Origin: Streptomyces lasiicapitis
Lineage (GTDB): Bacteria; Actinomycetota; Actinomycetes; Streptomycetales; Streptomycetaceae
Assembly (NCBI RefSeq): GCF_014646335.1
Contig: NZ_BMNG01000011.1
Coordinates: forward strand, 353,041 to 417,040
Reading direction: 5' to 3'
DNA length: 64,000 bases
The notes below the pieces were generated by a model. That model was given only the letters and a program-made list of their open reading frames with translations. It did not search any database and was not told where the DNA came from. Made by a program: the position numbers and the translations under genes. Positions 7,464 through 14,360 of this stretch are shown here, in pieces (within the stretch, counting starts at the first letter, position 1; each line of letters begins with the position of its first letter).

Positions 7464-7847
7464 CTACTTACCCGGTGCCGGGGCGTCGGCCACGGCGAGC
7501 ACGTCGGTGTCGAAGCAGGTGCGGGTGCCGGTGTGGCAGGCTGCGCCGACCTGGTCGACCTGGACGAGGACGGTGTCCGCGTCGCAGTCGAGGGCCACGG
7601 ACTTCACGTACTGGAAGTGGCCTGACGTGTCGCCCTTGACCCAGTACTCCTGCCGGCTGCGCGACCAGTAGGTGCAGCGGCCCGTCGTCAGGGTGCGGTG
7701 CAGGGCCTCGTCGTCCATCCAGCCGAGCATCAGCACCTCGCCGGTGTCGTACTGCTGGGCGATGGCGGGGACCAGGCCGTCGGCGCTGCGCCTGAGGCGG
7801 GCGGCGATCTCGGGGTCGAGGCTGCTGGGCTTGGGCGATGCGGTCAT
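7464..7847 (-). CDS. hisI: Phosphoribosyl-AMP cyclohydrolase
   Basis: 127-aa zinc enzyme of histidine synthesis that opens the adenine ring of PR-AMP. The metal cysteines are Cys88 (ALDCDAD), Cys104 (AACHTG) and Cys111. The substrate segment GEVLMLGWMDDEAL is canonical. The ATG at 7845-7847 gives the normal stand-alone HisI length; the HisE pyrophosphohydrolase is not fused. A CACAAT box 7 bases before the ATG hints at a leaderless transcript. It is separate from the main his operon but leads the trpE operon, tying the two pathways together. Confidence 0.95.
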   Translation of the reverse strand: MTASPKPSSLDPEIAARLRRSADGLVPAIAQQYDTGEVLMLGWMDDEALHRTLTTGRCTYWSRSRQEYWVKGDTSGHFQYVKSVALDCDADTVLVQVDQVGAACHTGTRTCFDTDVLAVADAPAPGK

Positions 7848-7916
7848 GGGCCCATTGTGCCGCCCGCGCGGTGCCCGCCCGGCGGACGTCCACTGTCCGG
7901 ACCGGGCACCCGGTCG

Positions 7917-7922
7917 TAGGCT
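7917..7922 (+). promoter_or_regulatory. -10 box of a probable leaderless promoter
   Basis: TAGGCT fits TANNNT and ends 6 bases before the ATG at 7929. No ribosome-binding site lies between, so transcription probably starts at or next to the start codon. Confidence 0.55.
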
Positions 7923-7928
7923 GGCTCC

Positions 7929-8564
7929 ATGTCGACCCATGCCAAGCGTGAACGGCTTCTCCTCGCCGATCTGTTGGAAGCCGCAGGACCGGACGCGCCG
8001 ACCCTCTGCGACGGCTGGAACACCCGTGATCTCGCGGCCCACGTGGTGGTGCGCGAGCGGCGCGCGGACGCCGCGGGCGGGATCCTGATCAAGCAGCTCG
8101 CCGGGCGCCTGGAGCGGGTGCAGGCGGAGTTCGCCGCGAAGCCGTACGAGGAGCTGATCCAGCTGATCCGTACGGGACCGCCGCGGTTCTCGCCCTTCAA
8201 TCTGAAGCAGGTCGACGAGGCGTCGAACGCCGTGGAGTTCTACGTCCACGCCGAGGACGTGCGCCGCGCCCAGCCCGACTGGACGCCGCGCGAGCTCGAC
8301 CCGGTGTTCGCCGACGCCCTGTGGTCCCGCCTGGAGCGGATGGCCCGCGTCGTCGGCAGGAAGGCGCCGGTCGGCCTGGTCCTGCGCCGTCCGGACGGGC
8401 AGACGGCGGTGGCGCACCGCGGCGCCCCGGTCGTCACGGCGACGGGTGAGCCGGCCGAGCTCCTGATGTTCGTCTTCGGCCGCCAGGAGGCGGCGGACGT
8501 GGAGCTGGAGGGCGACAAGGACGCGGTGGCGCGGCTGCACGAGGCGAAGCAGCTCGGTCTCTGA
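7929..8564 (+). CDS. TIGR03085 family metal-binding protein (MDMPI/DinB-like)
   Basis: 211 aa. The N-terminal helical domain has LCDGWNTRDLAAHVVVRERR, the mycothiol-maleylpyruvate-isomerase-like metal site with a conserved His. The middle segment NAVEFYVHAEDVRRAQP supplies the second His/Glu/Asp cluster. This matches the actinobacterial family TIGR03085. The family fold suggests a metal-dependent, possibly mycothiol-linked enzyme, but no substrate is known. It is divergent from hisI with an 81-base gap and appears leaderless. Its TGA lies in the first unit of a three-copy tandem repeat. Confidence 0.88.
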   Translation: MSTHAKRERLLLADLLEAAGPDAPTLCDGWNTRDLAAHVVVRERRADAAGGILIKQLAGRLERVQAEFAAKPYEELIQLIRTGPPRFSPFNLKQVDEASNAVEFYVHAEDVRRAQPDWTPRELDPVFADALWSRLERMARVVGRKAPVGLVLRRPDGQTAVAHRGAPVVTATGEPAELLMFVFGRQEAADVELEGDKDAVARLHEAKQLGL

Positions 8565-8630
8565 CGGTCGGACTCTCGACGTCTCTGGCGGTCGGACTCT
8601 CGACCGACGTCTCTGACGGTCGGACTCTCA
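8558..8630 (+). repeat. Three-copy 24-28 bp tandem repeat across the stop codon
   Basis: The units start at 8558, 8582 and 8610, each reading TCTCTG(A/G)CGGTCGGACTCTC. The middle unit carries a 4-base insertion near its end. The TGA of the TIGR03085 gene is in unit 1. Confidence 0.85.
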
Positions 8631-8647
8631 GCGGGCCGGAAGCTGGA

Positions 8648-8686
8648 ACGGCCGCGGCAGGCGCTGTGAACTCCTGCCGCGGCCGT
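8648..8686. terminator. Bidirectional terminator
   Basis: A perfect 14-bp stem (8648-8661 with 8673-8686) and an 11-base loop lie between the converging genes ending at 8564 (plus) and 8706 (minus). Confidence 0.75.
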
Positions 8687-8705
8687 GGTCCGTGCCCGTC
8701 CCGCG

Positions 8706-8897
8706 TCACCGCTGGGGCGGTTCCTCCGGCCGGTCGGCGCCGAGCTGCCCCTTGAGCTTGTCCTGGGCCGTGTCGACCTGGCTGCTGTACTTGCCCTGAG
8801 TCTTGTCGTCGACAAAGTCTCCGGCCTTGTCGATGCCCTGTCCGGCCTTGTCCTCGTGACCCTTGAGCATCTGCTTCAGCTTGTCCATCACAGACAT
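8706..8897 (-). CDS. Small antitoxin-family (MT0933-like) protein
   Basis: 63-aa, highly charged helical protein with alternating Lys/Asp. The repeated pattern DKAGQGIDKAGDFVDDKTQGKY resembles the MT0933_antitox family, itself close to CsbD-like stress proteins. The ATG at 8895-8897 has an AGGAGG ribosome site. No toxin-like partner is adjacent: neighbours are a hairpin and an MFS exporter. The antitoxin label is inherited from the family name and is doubtful; a general stress or nucleic-acid-associated role is equally possible. Confidence 0.7.
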   Translation of the reverse strand: MSVMDKLKQMLKGHEDKAGQGIDKAGDFVDDKTQGKYSSQVDTAQDKLKGQLGADRPEEPPQR

Positions 8898-8975
8898 CGC
8901 CGACCTCCTTGCTGTTCGTCGGTCACTTCCAGCATGGGCTCCGAGTACGCAGCGCGCATCCGCAGGACCCCGCAG

Positions 8976-10247
8976 TCACCGCGCCGGCTCGGCACCACGC
9001 AGCCGGCGCAGCCCCACCAGGGCCCCCGCCCCGGTCACCACGGCCCCCGCCACGAACACGGGACCGACACCCCACGTACCGATGGCGACCCCGGTGAGCG
9101 GGTAGCACAGCGGCGGCACCCCGAGCGTGAGCAGGCTCGCCACCGACATCACCCGCCCCATGTACGCGGGCTCGGTGACCGTCTGCACCAGCGCCCCGCC
9201 CAGTGCCCCGCCCAGTGCCCCGCCGAGCCCGAGCAGCAGCCCCACCAGCAGTGCCGCGAGCACCGCCCACGCGACCGACGGCACGAACGCCAGGGCCGCG
9301 AGCGCCGCCGCCCCGGGCAGCGCCGTCCACGAGAGGACCGCCCCGGCCCGCCGCACCCGCCCGCGCACGGCCACGAAGAGCGCGGCGAGACCGGCCCCGG
9401 CGCCGAACCCGGACACGACCCACCCCATGCCGCCCGCGCCCCAGCCCCGCTCGTCGGCGAGCAGCACCATCCCCACGTTGCCGGGCCCGGAGAAGCCCAT
9501 CTCGGTCACCGCGATCACGACCATGAGGGGTGCGAGCACCTTGTGCCCGCGTACGTACCGCAGCCCGCTCAGCAACTGCCGCCGAGGGGATTCCGTGGTG
9601 CCCGCCCGGTCGTCGGCGGGCAGTTCGCGGACCTTCACGGCGAGGAGCAGCGGCAGGGAGAGCGCGAACAGCGCCCCGGCCACGGCGAACCCCGTCGCGG
9701 GCCCGCCCAGCGCGACGGCCGCGCCGCCCGCCGGGGCCGCCGTCACCGTCGCCACCCGCTGCGCGAGCCCCCGCATGCCCTGCACCCGCGCCAGTTCCCC
9801 CGGCGCGGTGAGCCGCGGCGGCAGCGCGCCCACGGCGGGCAGGAACAGCGCGTCCACCACGCCGAAGAGCAGGGCGGCCACGACCAGCAGCCAGACCGCG
9901 GGGGTCGACACCCACAGCGCCGCAGCCAGGGCGAGAATCACCACGCACCGCGCGGCATCGCTGCCGATCACCACCCGCCGGGGCCCGAACCGGTCGGCGA
10001 CCACTCCCCCGCCGAGCATCAGGACGGCGCGAGGCACGGCGCCGACGGCGAGCACCAGGCCGGTCTGGGTGGCGTCGCCGCTGCGGGTAGCGGCCCAGGA
10101 CAGTGCCGCGAAGTAGACGCTGTCGCCGATCATCGAGGCGGTGTACGCAGCGAGCCAGCGCAGGACGTTCCCGTCCCGGTGAGCGGGCTTCCCGGCTTTG
10201 GCAGGGGCGGTGGCGGTGGTGCGCGGCTCGGTGGCGGTCACGCCCAT
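8976..10247 (-). CDS. MFS transporter, EntS-like exporter
   Basis: 423 aa with about twelve membrane segments. The cytoplasmic loop motif GGGVVADRFGPRRVV after segment 2 is the MFS A-type signature. Overall it resembles the MFS_3/enterobactin-exporter group. The ATG at 10245-10247 has GAAGGG upstream and starts 7 bases after the regulator gene stop, so the two are one operon. A threefold GGAL repeat (protein LGGALGGALGGAL, around 9193-9228) comes from a 12-bp DNA repeat inside a membrane segment. The substrate is unknown; the adjacent ArsR-type regulator suggests inducible efflux. Confidence 0.9.
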   Translation of the reverse strand: MGVTATEPRTTATAPAKAGKPAHRDGNVLRWLAAYTASMIGDSVYFAALSWAATRSGDATQTGLVLAVGAVPRAVLMLGGGVVADRFGPRRVVIGSDAARCVVILALAAALWVSTPAVWLLVVAALLFGVVDALFLPAVGALPPRLTAPGELARVQGMRGLAQRVATVTAAPAGGAAVALGGPATGFAVAGALFALSLPLLLAVKVRELPADDRAGTTESPRRQLLSGLRYVRGHKVLAPLMVVIAVTEMGFSGPGNVGMVLLADERGWGAGGMGWVVSGFGAGAGLAALFVAVRGRVRRAGAVLSWTALPGAAALAALAFVPSVAWAVLAALLVGLLLGLGGALGGALGGALVQTVTEPAYMGRVMSVASLLTLGVPPLCYPLTGVAIGTWGVGPVFVAGAVVTGAGALVGLRRLRGAEPAR

Positions 10248-10254
10248 CAGCCCT

Positions 10255-10884
10255 TCATGAGGTCCGGAACGGGAAGCTGTAGAGGTGCAGCGCGACGTTC
10301 TCGCGCCCTTCGTCGTCGCCCGCCTCGTGCGCGGTGTTGCCGGAGTCGACGTACTTCCTGATGACGGCCCGCAACTCGCCGGAGAGGGCGGAGAGTTCGG
10401 GGGCGGTGAGCCGGAGCAGATAGTCGGAGCCGTCCGACGCGGCCTGCCACTCGGGGCTCCAGGCGGGCTGCTCGTCGAGATAGCGCAGGTAGGCATCGGT
10501 GCGCTGGTCGACGATGGTGCGGGAGACGGCGGTGTGCGCGGCGAGCTTCTCGGGGGCGTCCTCGAAGTCCCGCCGGTGCAGGCTGAGGCCCTGCTGCGCG
10601 GGCTGCCACCAGCGTTCGCGGCCGTCGCCGCGCTGTGCGCCCGGCGCCTCCACGATGAGGCCGTGCTCGGCGAGTTTGCGCAGGTGGTAGCTGACCAGCG
10701 AGACGGCGCCGTCGACCTCTTCGGCGAGCTGCGAGGCGGTCGCCCTGCGGCGTACGTACAGGGAGCGGTACAGCTTCAGGCGGAGGGGGTGGCCCAGGGC
10801 CTTCAACGTGCCGAGGTCGGTGATGCGGCGGTCCTCGGGCTGGTCGTTCGCGCCCTGCTCGGCCTGATCGGGCTTGTCGTTCAT
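10255..10884 (-). CDS. ArsR-like winged-helix transcriptional regulator
   Basis: 209 aa. The N-terminal winged helix is visible: ITDLGTLKALGHPLRLKLY (helix 1), then ATASQLAEEV and VSLVSYHLRKLAEHGLI (recognition helix), then a wing with GRERWWQP. The long C-terminal region (about 110-209) is a helical ligand or dimer domain, as in HTH_20-type regulators. There is no metal-binding cysteine set, so the effector is probably organic. The ATG at 10882-10884 is preceded by GAGGGG. The operator at 10912-10935 overlaps its own -35 box, implying autorepression together with the MFS gene. Confidence 0.9.
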   Translation of the reverse strand: MNDKPDQAEQGANDQPEDRRITDLGTLKALGHPLRLKLYRSLYVRRRATASQLAEEVDGAVSLVSYHLRKLAEHGLIVEAPGAQRGDGRERWWQPAQQGLSLHRRDFEDAPEKLAAHTAVSRTIVDQRTDAYLRYLDEQPAWSPEWQAASDGSDYLLRLTAPELSALSGELRAVIRKYVDSGNTAHEAGDDEGRENVALHLYSFPFRTS

Positions 10885-10891
10885 GCCCCTC

Positions 10892-10935
10892 ACGCTAGAT
10901 AGGAAGGAAAAGTTGCGCAATCATTTTTGCGCAAC
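10892..10935 (-). promoter_or_regulatory. Promoter and operator of the ArsR-MFS operon
   Basis: Read on the minus strand, TTGCGC (10915-10920), 17 bases, then TAGCGT (10892-10897) form a good sigma-HrdB-type promoter ending 7 bases before the ATG. A perfect inverted repeat, GTTGCGCAA at 10912-10920 and TTGCGCAAC at 10927-10935 with a 6-base AT-rich spacer, covers the -35. Flanking purine/pyrimidine runs roughly extend the symmetry. Binding here would block RNA polymerase. Confidence 0.75.
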
Positions 10936-10983
10936 CTTCCTTTCCCATTTCCCTCGCTGTCCGGACACGACCCGGACGCGACA

Positions 10984-11016
10984 AGGCCCCGGCCACCCTG
11001 AGGTGAACCGGGGCCT
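10984..11016 (-). terminator. Terminator after hisF
   Basis: The stem pairs 10984-10992 with 11008-11016 (9 bp, perfect), with further pairing inside, 15 bases beyond the hisF stop. Confidence 0.65.
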
Positions 11017-11031
11017 GGCGGCGACGCGGAG

Positions 11032-11787
11032 CTAGCGGACGACGTGCCCCGCCTCCCGCAGCGTCTCCTTGACCTCGCCGATGCGCAGGTCGCCGAAGTG
11101 GAACACCGACGCGGCGAGCACCGCGTCCGCGCCCGCCGCGACGGCGGGCGGGAAGTGGTCGAGGCGGCCCGCGCCGCCCGAGGCGATGACGGGCACCGTG
11201 ACGTGCTTGCGGACGGCCTCGATCATCTCGATGTCGTAGCCGTCCTTCGTGCCGTCGGCGTCCATCGAGTTCAGCAGGATCTCGCCCGCGCCCAACTCGG
11301 CGGCGCGGTGCGCCCATTCGACGGCGTCGATCCCGGCGGACTTCCGGCCGCCGTGGGTGGTGACCTCGAAGGTCCCGGCTTCCGTGCGCCGGGCGTCCAC
11401 CGAGAGCACCAGCACCTGCCGCCCGAACCGCTCGGCGATCTCGCGGATCAGGTCGGGGCGCGCGATGGCCGCCGTGTTCACGCCGACCTTGTCCGCGCCC
11501 GCCCGCAGCAGCTTGTCGACGTCCTCGGCCGTGCGGACGCCGCCGCCGACCGTGAGCGGGATGAAGACCTGCTCGGCGGTGCGGCGGACCACGTCGTACG
11601 TCGTCTCGCGGTCGCCGGAGGACGCGGTGATGTCCAGGAACGTCAGCTCGTCGGCGCCCTCGGCGTCGTACACCTTGGCCATCTCGACGGGGTCGCCCGC
11701 GTCGCGCAGGTTCTGGAAGTTGACGCCCTTGACGACCCGGCCCTTGTCCACGTCCAGGCAGGGGATGACGCGTACGGCGAGGGTCAT
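11032..11787 (-). CDS. hisF: Imidazole glycerol phosphate synthase, cyclase subunit
   Basis: 251-aa (beta/alpha)8 barrel that uses ammonia from HisH to turn PRFAR into imidazole glycerol phosphate and AICAR. The N-terminal catalytic segment is VIPCLDVDKGRVVKG (Asp12). The second acid is in LLNSMDADGTKDGYD, and the phosphate loops are TVGGGVRT and ASGGAGR. The ATG start (11785-11787) overlaps the ridA stop by 4 bases. It is the last gene of the his operon. Confidence 0.97.
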   Translation of the reverse strand: MTLAVRVIPCLDVDKGRVVKGVNFQNLRDAGDPVEMAKVYDAEGADELTFLDITASSGDRETTYDVVRRTAEQVFIPLTVGGGVRTAEDVDKLLRAGADKVGVNTAAIARPDLIREIAERFGRQVLVLSVDARRTEAGTFEVTTHGGRKSAGIDAVEWAHRAAELGAGEILLNSMDADGTKDGYDIEMIEAVRKHVTVPVIASGGAGRLDHFPPAVAAGADAVLAASVFHFGDLRIGEVKETLREAGHVVR

Positions 11788-12239
11788 GCCGGGCCTCCCT
11801 CGACCGGAGCGGCCAGGGCATCCGGGTCAGCCGGAACGGCCGACGCGGCCGGGGTCCGGTACGCCTCCACCTCGACCTCGACGACCAGGCTCGGGTCGAT
11901 GAAGCCGGAGACGATGAGCATCGACGCGGCCGGGCGCACGTCGTCGAACAGCTCCTTGTGGGCGCGGCCCACGTCGTCGACGTCGCGGGCGTGCGTGAGG
12001 TACATGCGGGTGCGCACGACGTGCTCGCGGCCCAGGCCCAGCTTCTTCAGCGCGTCGACGGCGACTTGGAAGGCGTTCATCGTCTGCTCGTAGGGCGTGC
12101 CCGCGTCTATCGAGCCGTTCACCACGGACGTGCAACCCGCCACCAGGACGAGGCCGTTGGGCAGCTCGACCGCGCGGGAGTAGCCGACGGCCTCCTCCCA
12201 CGGCCCGCCCGAACTCACCCTGCGGACACCGGAGCTCAT
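11784..12239 (-). CDS. RidA/YjgF/Rid family protein
   Basis: 151 aa. The core has RAVELPNGLVLVAGC, TMNAFQVAVDALKKLG, VVRTRMYLTHARD and the final VVEVEVEAYR strand of the Rid fold. The arginine in the VRTRMY segment matches the RidA active-site arginine. RidA proteins hydrolyse reactive enamine/imine intermediates from PLP enzymes. It overlaps both priA (4 bases) and hisF (4 bases) and is translated with them. A pathway-specific role in histidine synthesis is plausible but not shown. Confidence 0.88.
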   Translation of the reverse strand: MSSGVRRVSSGGPWEEAVGYSRAVELPNGLVLVAGCTSVVNGSIDAGTPYEQTMNAFQVAVDALKKLGLGREHVVRTRMYLTHARDVDDVGRAHKELFDDVRPAASMLIVSGFIDPSLVVEVEVEAYRTPAASAVPADPDALAAPVEGGPA

Positions 12240-12964
12240 GACGACGCCACCGCCGCGAGGGCCTCTTCCAGGGTGAACGCCTTCGCGTACAGCGCCTTGC
12301 CGACGATCGCGCCCTCCACGCCCTGCGGCACGAGCTGCGAGATGGCGCGCAGGTCGTCCAGGGAGGAGACGCCGCCGGAGGCGACGACCGGGCGGTCGGT
12401 GGCCGCGCACACGTTGCGCAGCAGCTCCAGGTTCGGGCCCTGGAGCGTGCCGTCCTTGGCGATGTCGGTGACCACGTAGCGCGCGCAGCCCTCGGCGTTC
12501 AGGCGCTCCAGGGTTTCGTAGAGGTCGCCGCCGTCGCGGGTCCAGCCGCGGCCGCGCAGCGTGGTGCCGCGTACGTCGAGGCCGACCGCGATCTTGTCGC
12601 CGTGCTCGGCGATGACCTTGGCGACCCAGTCCGGGGTCTCCAGGGCGGCGGTGCCGAGGTTGACGCGGGTGCAGCCGGTGGCGAGGGCGGCGGCGAGGGT
12701 GTCGTCGTCGCGGATGCCTCCGGAGAGCTCCACCTTGATGTCCATGGCGGCGGCGACCTCGGCGATCAGCTCGCGGTTGTCGCCGGTGCCGAACGCCGCG
12801 TCCAGGTCCACCAGGTGCAGCCACTCGGCGCCCGACCGCTGCCAGGCCAGGGCGGCCTCCAGCGGGGAGCCGTAGGAGGTCTCCGAGCCGGACTCGCCGT
12901 GGACGAGGCGCACGGCCTGGCCGTCGCGGACGTCGACGGCGGGGAGGAGTTCGAGGGTGCTCAC
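12236..12964 (-). CDS. priA: Bifunctional HisA/TrpF isomerase PriA
   Basis: 242-aa barrel isomerising both ProFAR (histidine) and PRA (tryptophan). Acid/base residues are Asp11 (PAVDVRDG) and Asp171 (DIAKDG). Arg19 (AVRLVHG) and the Arg139/Trp141 pair (RGRGWTR) sit at the positions of Arg19, Arg143 and Trp145 of Mycobacterium tuberculosis PriA, the residues that distinguish it from plain HisA. The GTG start at 12962-12964 overlaps hisH by 4 bases. No trpF occurs beside trpC, consistent with this dual role. Confidence 0.96.
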   Translation of the reverse strand: MSTLELLPAVDVRDGQAVRLVHGESGSETSYGSPLEAALAWQRSGAEWLHLVDLDAAFGTGDNRELIAEVAAAMDIKVELSGGIRDDDTLAAALATGCTRVNLGTAALETPDWVAKVIAEHGDKIAVGLDVRGTTLRGRGWTRDGGDLYETLERLNAEGCARYVVTDIAKDGTLQGPNLELLRNVCAATDRPVVASGGVSSLDDLRAISQLVPQGVEGAIVGKALYAKAFTLEEALAAVASS

Positions 12965-13608
12965 AGGGTTCCGATCCAGTTGGTGAGGAGCTGGGCGCCG
13001 GCGTCGCCGGACTTCTCGGGGTGGAACTGGGTGGCCCACAGGGCGCCGTTCTCCACGGCCGCGACGAACGGCTCGCCGTGCGTGGTCCAGGCGACCTTGG
13101 GGGCGCGCATCACGGGGTTCGCGACTTCCAGGGACCAGTCGTGGACCGCGTACGAATGCACGAAGTAGTAACGCTCGTCCGCGCCGAGGCCCTTGAACAA
13201 CTCGGAGTCCGCCGGGGCCGCGACCGTGTTCCAGCCCATGTGCGGCACGGTCTCGGCCTTCAGGGGCTCGACCGTGCCGGGCCACTCGTCCAGGCCCTCG
13301 GTCTCGACGCCGTGCTCGATGCCGCGCGCGAAGAGGATCTGCATGCCGACGCAGATGCCCATGACCGGGCGCCCGCCGGACAGGCGGCGGCCGACGATCC
13401 AGTCGCCGCGCGCCTCGATGAGGCCCTTCATGCAGGCGGCGAAGGCGCCGACGCCGGGCACGAGGAGGCCGTCGGCGTTCATCGCCTTGTCGTAGTCACG
13501 CGTGATCTCGACGTCGGCGCCCGCGCGGGCGAGGGCCCGCTCCGCGGAGCGGACGTTCCCGAAGCCGTAGTCGAAGACGACGACTCGCTTGCCGGAGGTC
13601 AATTCCAC
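12961..13608 (-). CDS. hisH: Imidazole glycerol phosphate synthase, glutaminase subunit
   Basis: 215-aa class I glutamine amidotransferase supplying ammonia to HisF. The triad is Cys86 (GICVGMQ), His195 and Glu197 (ATQFHPEKSG). The conventional GTG start (13606-13608) directly abuts GGAGGT. An in-frame TTG at 13600-13602 is 6 bases from that same ribosome site and forms a TTGA overlap with the upstream 54-aa gene, so the protein may actually begin MTSGKRVVVFDYG. It overlaps priA by 4 bases. Confidence 0.95.
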   Translation of the reverse strand: MELTSGKRVVVFDYGFGNVRSAERALARAGADVEITRDYDKAMNADGLLVPGVGAFAACMKGLIEARGDWIVGRRLSGGRPVMGICVGMQILFARGIEHGVETEGLDEWPGTVEPLKAETVPHMGWNTVAAPADSELFKGLGADERYYFVHSYAVHDWSLEVANPVMRAPKVAWTTHGEPFVAAVENGALWATQFHPEKSGDAGAQLLTNWIGTL

Positions 13609-13763
13609 ACCTCCAGGCGGACGACGCCCGCGATCAGGCACATGGCGGCGCCGATGGACAGGAGCGTGATGAGGCTCCTGGACTGCTTCTGCTTGACGAA
13701 GGAGTAGACGCCGCCGAGCAGGAAGAGCCCGACGAAGAACAGCAGGGTGGAGGTACCGCTCAT
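13599..13763 (-). CDS. Small membrane protein in the his operon
   Basis: 54 aa, starting at the ATG 13761-13763, 3 bases after the hisB stop. It begins MSGTSTLLFFVGLFLLGGVY and has two hydrophobic segments (about 6-20 and 32-47) joined by a basic loop, KQKQSRS. It ends RLEVWN. A strong GGAGG for hisH lies within its last codons, and its TGA overlaps a possible hisH TTG start. G/C codon bias matches the neighbours, and it fills the hisB-hisH space exactly, so I regard it as a real translated gene. The function is unknown. Confidence 0.75.
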   Translation of the reverse strand: MSGTSTLLFFVGLFLLGGVYSFVKQKQSRSLITLLSIGAAMCLIAGVVRLEVWN

Positions 13764-13766
13764 GGC

Positions 13767-14360
13767 TTAGAGGGCGCCCTTCGTGGAGGGGAGGATGCCG
13801 GCCGCGCGCGGGTCGCGCTCGCTGGCGTACCGCAGGGCCCGGGCGAGGGCCTTGAACTGGCACTCCACGATGTGGTGGGCGTTGCGGCCGTAGGGCACGT
13901 GGATGTGCAGGGCGATCTGTGCCTGGGCGACGAAGGACTCGAAGATGTGCCGGGTCATCGTCGTGTCGTACTCGCCGATCATCGGCGCCATGTTCTCCGG
14001 CTCGGTGTGCACCAGGTACGGGCGGCCGGAGAGGTCGACGGTGACCTGGGCGAGGGACTCGTCGAGCGGGACCGTGCAGTTGCCGAAGCGGTAGATGCCG
14101 ACCTTGTCGCCGAGGGCCTGCTTGAAGGCGGCGCCGAGGGCCAGCGCGGTGTCCTCGATGGTGTGGTGCGAGTCGATGTGCAGGTCGCCGTCGGTCTTGA
14201 CGGTGAGGTCGAACAGGCCGTGCCTGCCCAGCTGGTCGAGCATGTGGTCGTAGAAGCCGACGCCCGTCGACACATCGACCTTGCCGGTGCCGTCGAGGTC
14301 GATCTCGACGAGGACCGATGTCTCCTTGGTGGTCCGCTCGACTCTGCCTACGCGGCTCAT
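13767..14360 (-). CDS. hisB: Imidazoleglycerol-phosphate dehydratase
   Basis: 197-aa Mn-dependent dehydratase, monofunctional (no fused phosphatase as in E. coli). The metal motifs FYDHMLDQLGRHG, DSHHTIEDTA, DTTMTRHIFESF and RNAHHIVECQFKA are all present. The ATG at 14358-14360 overlaps the hisC TGA by 4 bases. An upstream in-frame extension is low-complexity and overlaps hisC fully, so it is rejected. Confidence 0.97.
   Translation of the reverse strand: MSRVGRVERTTKETSVLVEIDLDGTGKVDVSTGVGFYDHMLDQLGRHGLFDLTVKTDGDLHIDSHHTIEDTALALGAAFKQALGDKVGIYRFGNCTVPLDESLAQVTVDLSGRPYLVHTEPENMAPMIGEYDTTMTRHIFESFVAQAQIALHIHVPYGRNAHHIVECQFKALARALRYASERDPRAAGILPSTKGAL

Noticed and set aside
8706..8897. Toxin-antitoxin module
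   Set aside because: No second small gene on either side; the adjacent gene is a 423-aa MFS transporter.
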